Of a stretch of DNA of 64,000 bases, positions 61,600 to 64,000 are shown piece by piece. The DNA lies in the NCBI GenBank assembly GCA_024138025.1, contig JAMXBD010000715.1, positions 124,001-188,000 of the forward strand, read 5' to 3'. Positions within the stretch are counted from its first letter, which is position 1, and every line of letters starts with the position of its first letter. This stretch comes from Combretum micranthum. Taxonomy: Eukaryota > Streptophyta > Magnoliopsida > Myrtales > Combretaceae. The position numbers and the translations under genes are program-made. The notes under the pieces were generated by a model. That model made no database searches, was not told the DNA's origin, and was given only the letters and a program-made list of their open reading frames with translations.

Positions 61600-62800
61600 T
61601 CTCATTGTGAGTCACCTCCTACCCAACGCTTGGTTTATAGTCCTTAGTTGGACTTTTGCATTATATGCTCATCTTGGACCATAAAGATTTAAGTCTTTCT
61701 CATTTCCTTCCAAAGTTTACCCATTCCAAAAGTGTTTCAATTGATGACCATTGACTTGAAATGGTTCCTCACCATCTTTCTTGATCTCTATCACTCCATA
61801 GGGAAAAACCTTGGTTAACACAAATGGCCTTGACTGACCGTAGCTTACCAGGACATAGCTTTAAATGAGAGTTGTACAATAATACCTTTTGTCCTTGTTT
61901 ATACTCTTGATGAAGAATTTGCCTATCATGCGATATCTTGGTTCTCTCCTTATAAATGCGAGCATTCTCAAAAGCTTCATTCCTAAACTCTTCCAACTCA
62001 TTCAATTGGAGTAACATGTAGTTCCCAGTAGCTTGCCTATCAAATTTAGAAACTTTACTGCTTAGCATGTTTTGTGTTCTAACTCCACAAGGAGATGACA
62101 AGCTTTTTCTTACAGCATGCGATATGGGGACATACTAATTGGGTTCATGTAAGTTGTTCAGTAGGCCCAAAGTGCATCATTAAGCTTTAGCGACCAATCC
62201 TTCCTTGATGAATTGACTATCTTCTTTAAGATTTGCTTAAGCTCTCTATTAGATAGCTTTACTTGGCTACTTGTTTGAGGATGACAAGGTGTGGCTACTT
62301 GTTTATTACATAAACGAGTACCCCCATCACTTATAATCGCTCGTGGTGTCCCAAACCTAATGAAGATTTCCTTTTTCAAGAATTTGAGTACTCTTTGTGC
62401 GTCATTAGTTGGAAGAGCCAAAGCTTCCACCCACTTAGATGTATAGTCAACAACAACAAGGATATACTTGTTATTAAAGGATGATCGGAATGGTCCCATG
62501 AAGTCAATCCTCTAAACATCAAAGATCTCAATCACTATAATGCCATGCTGAGGCATCTCATGGCTCTTGGAAATGTTCCCTGTATGTTGGCATTGATTAA
62601 AACTTTGCAGAAAAGTACGACAATCCTTGAACAAAGTAGGCCATTAAAATCCACATTGAAGTACTTTGGCTGTGGTCCTTTCAACACCAAAATGACCACC
62701 AGCTTCTCGACTACAATAATGATGAAGTATGTCGGCAATCTTAGATGTTGGTATATATCACCTAATTTCTTGGTCGGCACAACTTTTAAAAAGGTACGAC
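61600..62800 (-). pseudogene. Gypsy integrase, Athila/Tat-like, broken
   Basis: Minus strand. The zinc-finger part (62800-62560) is very degenerate. Core: V-stop-RIDFMGPF with the first Asp, FNNKYILVVVDYTSKWVEAL, then IISDGGTRLCNKQ with the second Asp. VATPCHPQTSSQVKLSNRE follows directly: an in-frame deletion of roughly 15 residues has removed the segment between CNK and VATP, and the catalytic Glu (QVE) is Lys. The C-terminal part (62101-61769) includes [20 protein letters not shown] and [20 protein letters not shown]. The SDGGT, FNNKYILVVVDY and 'LKLCPGKL' wording is typical of the Athila/Tat side of gypsy, unlike the other two gypsy elements here. Confidence 0.85.
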
Positions 62801-64000
62801 GCATCCTAGAAATATTACTTAACCTCAAGTAAAAAATTTCTTTTCTGGTGATGAGAAATTTTGTATGGCAAAACACCTGTAACCAAGTAATTCACGATAT
62901 CTGCATACCAAGGTGAATCTTTGATTGAGATTGCATACAGATACTCATTAGGGAAGGTCTCATTAATAGGTAACTTATCTTTCTCATATATAATCCTTGA
63001 AAGATGGTCAACCACAACATTTTTAATCCCCTCTTATCTTTGATTTCAATATCAAACTCCTGTAACAACAAAATCTACCTTATAAGCCTAGGCTTTGCAT
63101 CTGATTTCACCAACAAGTACTTGAGTGCATAATGATCAGTGTATACTATAACTTTGGAACCTATAAGATATTATCTAAATTTATCACAAGCAAACACTAC
63201 AGCTAGCAATTCCTTCTCTGTGGTAGCATAATTATGTTGTGCGCCATTCATTATCTTGTTAACATATAATATTACTTGAAAAACTCGGTTCCTTCACTGA
63301 CCAAGCACTATACCAACTGTTATGTCACTAGCATCACACATAAGTTCAAATGGCAACTCCCAATCCGGTGCCACAATTACAGGTGCAGTGCTCAATTTTT
63401 CTTTCAGTAGTTCAAATGCTTGAAGGCATGATTCATCAAATGAAAACGGACCATCCTTCTCTAATAAAGTGGAAAGAGGTCTTGCTATGTTAGAAAAGTC
63501 CTTGATAAACTTCTAGAAAACCTAGCATATCCAAGAAAACTCTAAATTCCCTTCACATTAACCGGTGGTGGTGGCTTTGAAATAACTTCAACTTTGGCTT
63601 TATCCACCTCAATTCCTTTACTTGAAATCTTGTGGCCAAGCACTATACCCTCTCGCACCATGAAGTGACACTTCTCCTAATTCAAAACTAAGTGAGTGTC
63701 CTTACATCTCTTAAGCACAAAAGACAAGTTCTCTAAACATTTATCAAATGAAGCTCCATATATAAAAAAAAAATATCCTTGAAAACTTTAATGAATTTCT
63801 TAATCATATCAAACAACAATGCCAGCATGCATCTTTCGAGTGTCGATGATGCATTGCAAAGACCAAAAGGCATGCGCCTAAATGCAAAAGTGCTTATGGA
63901 TAGGTAAATGTAGTCTTCTCTTGATCCTCTAGAGCAATGGGTATCTGATTATAGCCCGAACATCCATCCAAGAAACAATAATACTCATGTCCTAACAGCC
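62801..64000 (-). pseudogene. Gypsy RT and RNase H, broken, continues past the window
   Basis: Minus strand. RT enters at the right edge with YYCFLDGCSGYNQIPIALED and QEKTTFTYP, then a frameshift to FRRMPFGLCNASSTLERCML. The active-site box, FMDDF in relatives, reads FKDIF near 63775, so one catalytic Asp is lost. The thumb is GHKISSKGIEVDKAKVEVIS. RNase H runs from about 63440 down to about 62990, where MVDHLSRI marks its end. Many stops. Gag and the 5' LTR would lie right of 64000. Confidence 0.82.

Overview
This is plant nuclear DNA, very probably from a flowering plant and likely a eudicot. It is strongly AT-rich, full of microsatellites, and built almost entirely of layered transposable elements: Ty3/gypsy and Ty1/copia LTR retrotransposons, hAT-type and Tourist-like MITEs, and fold-back repeats. 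The only host gene family I recognise is the plant self-incompatibility S1 homologue (SPH) family, present as two broken copies. I see no intact protein-coding gene, rRNA, tRNA or CRISPR array. The species cannot be named from the sequence.

Layout. 1-3823: truncated long terminal repeat (LTR) of a large-LTR family (here 'family A'), minus strand. 4460-9910: solo LTR of a second family ('family B'), split by a decayed copia element at about 5936-9373. 9911-13825: intergenic DNA with two MITE-like repeats. 13834-17326: non-autonomous hAT element with a perfect 8-bp target duplication, carrying a nested family A solo LTR. 17577-22735: family B 3' LTR, polypurine tract and pol remnant of a chromovirus-like gypsy element, with a 596-bp hAT MITE in its RNase H region. 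22736-30260: unannotatable AT-rich DNA with one promoter-like stretch. 30266-33802: family A solo LTR with a perfect 5-bp target duplication. 35917-43171: family A solo LTR into which another family A solo LTR (38010-41721) inserted; both have perfect 5-bp target duplications. 44907-45306 and 57002-57390: inverted pair of SPH pseudogenes. Between them lie a full-structure but dead gypsy element (45938-51307: both LTRs, tRNA-Met primer site, gag zinc knuckle, RT, RNase H, integrase) and one half of a direct duplication (51525-53265; partner 58755-59390). 59900-61060: LTR-like leader with a tandem array. 61600-64000: gypsy pol of a different lineage (Athila/Tat-like) running off the right edge.

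How it fits together. The window reads as a stratigraphy of insertions. After removing the nested copy and one target duplication, the outer LTR at 35917-43171 is 3538 bp, one base from the independent solo LTR at 30266-33802 (3537 bp). Two themes recur. First, most LTRs carry a promoter-like start and one or two splice-donor-like motifs; five LTR-type repeats also hold a short tandem array of 50-70 bp units whose sequence differs from one to the next. Second, all three gypsy integrases have Lys in place of the catalytic Glu, alongside Gln-to-stop changes, consistent with C-to-T decay of silenced elements. All boundaries and alignments were made by eye.
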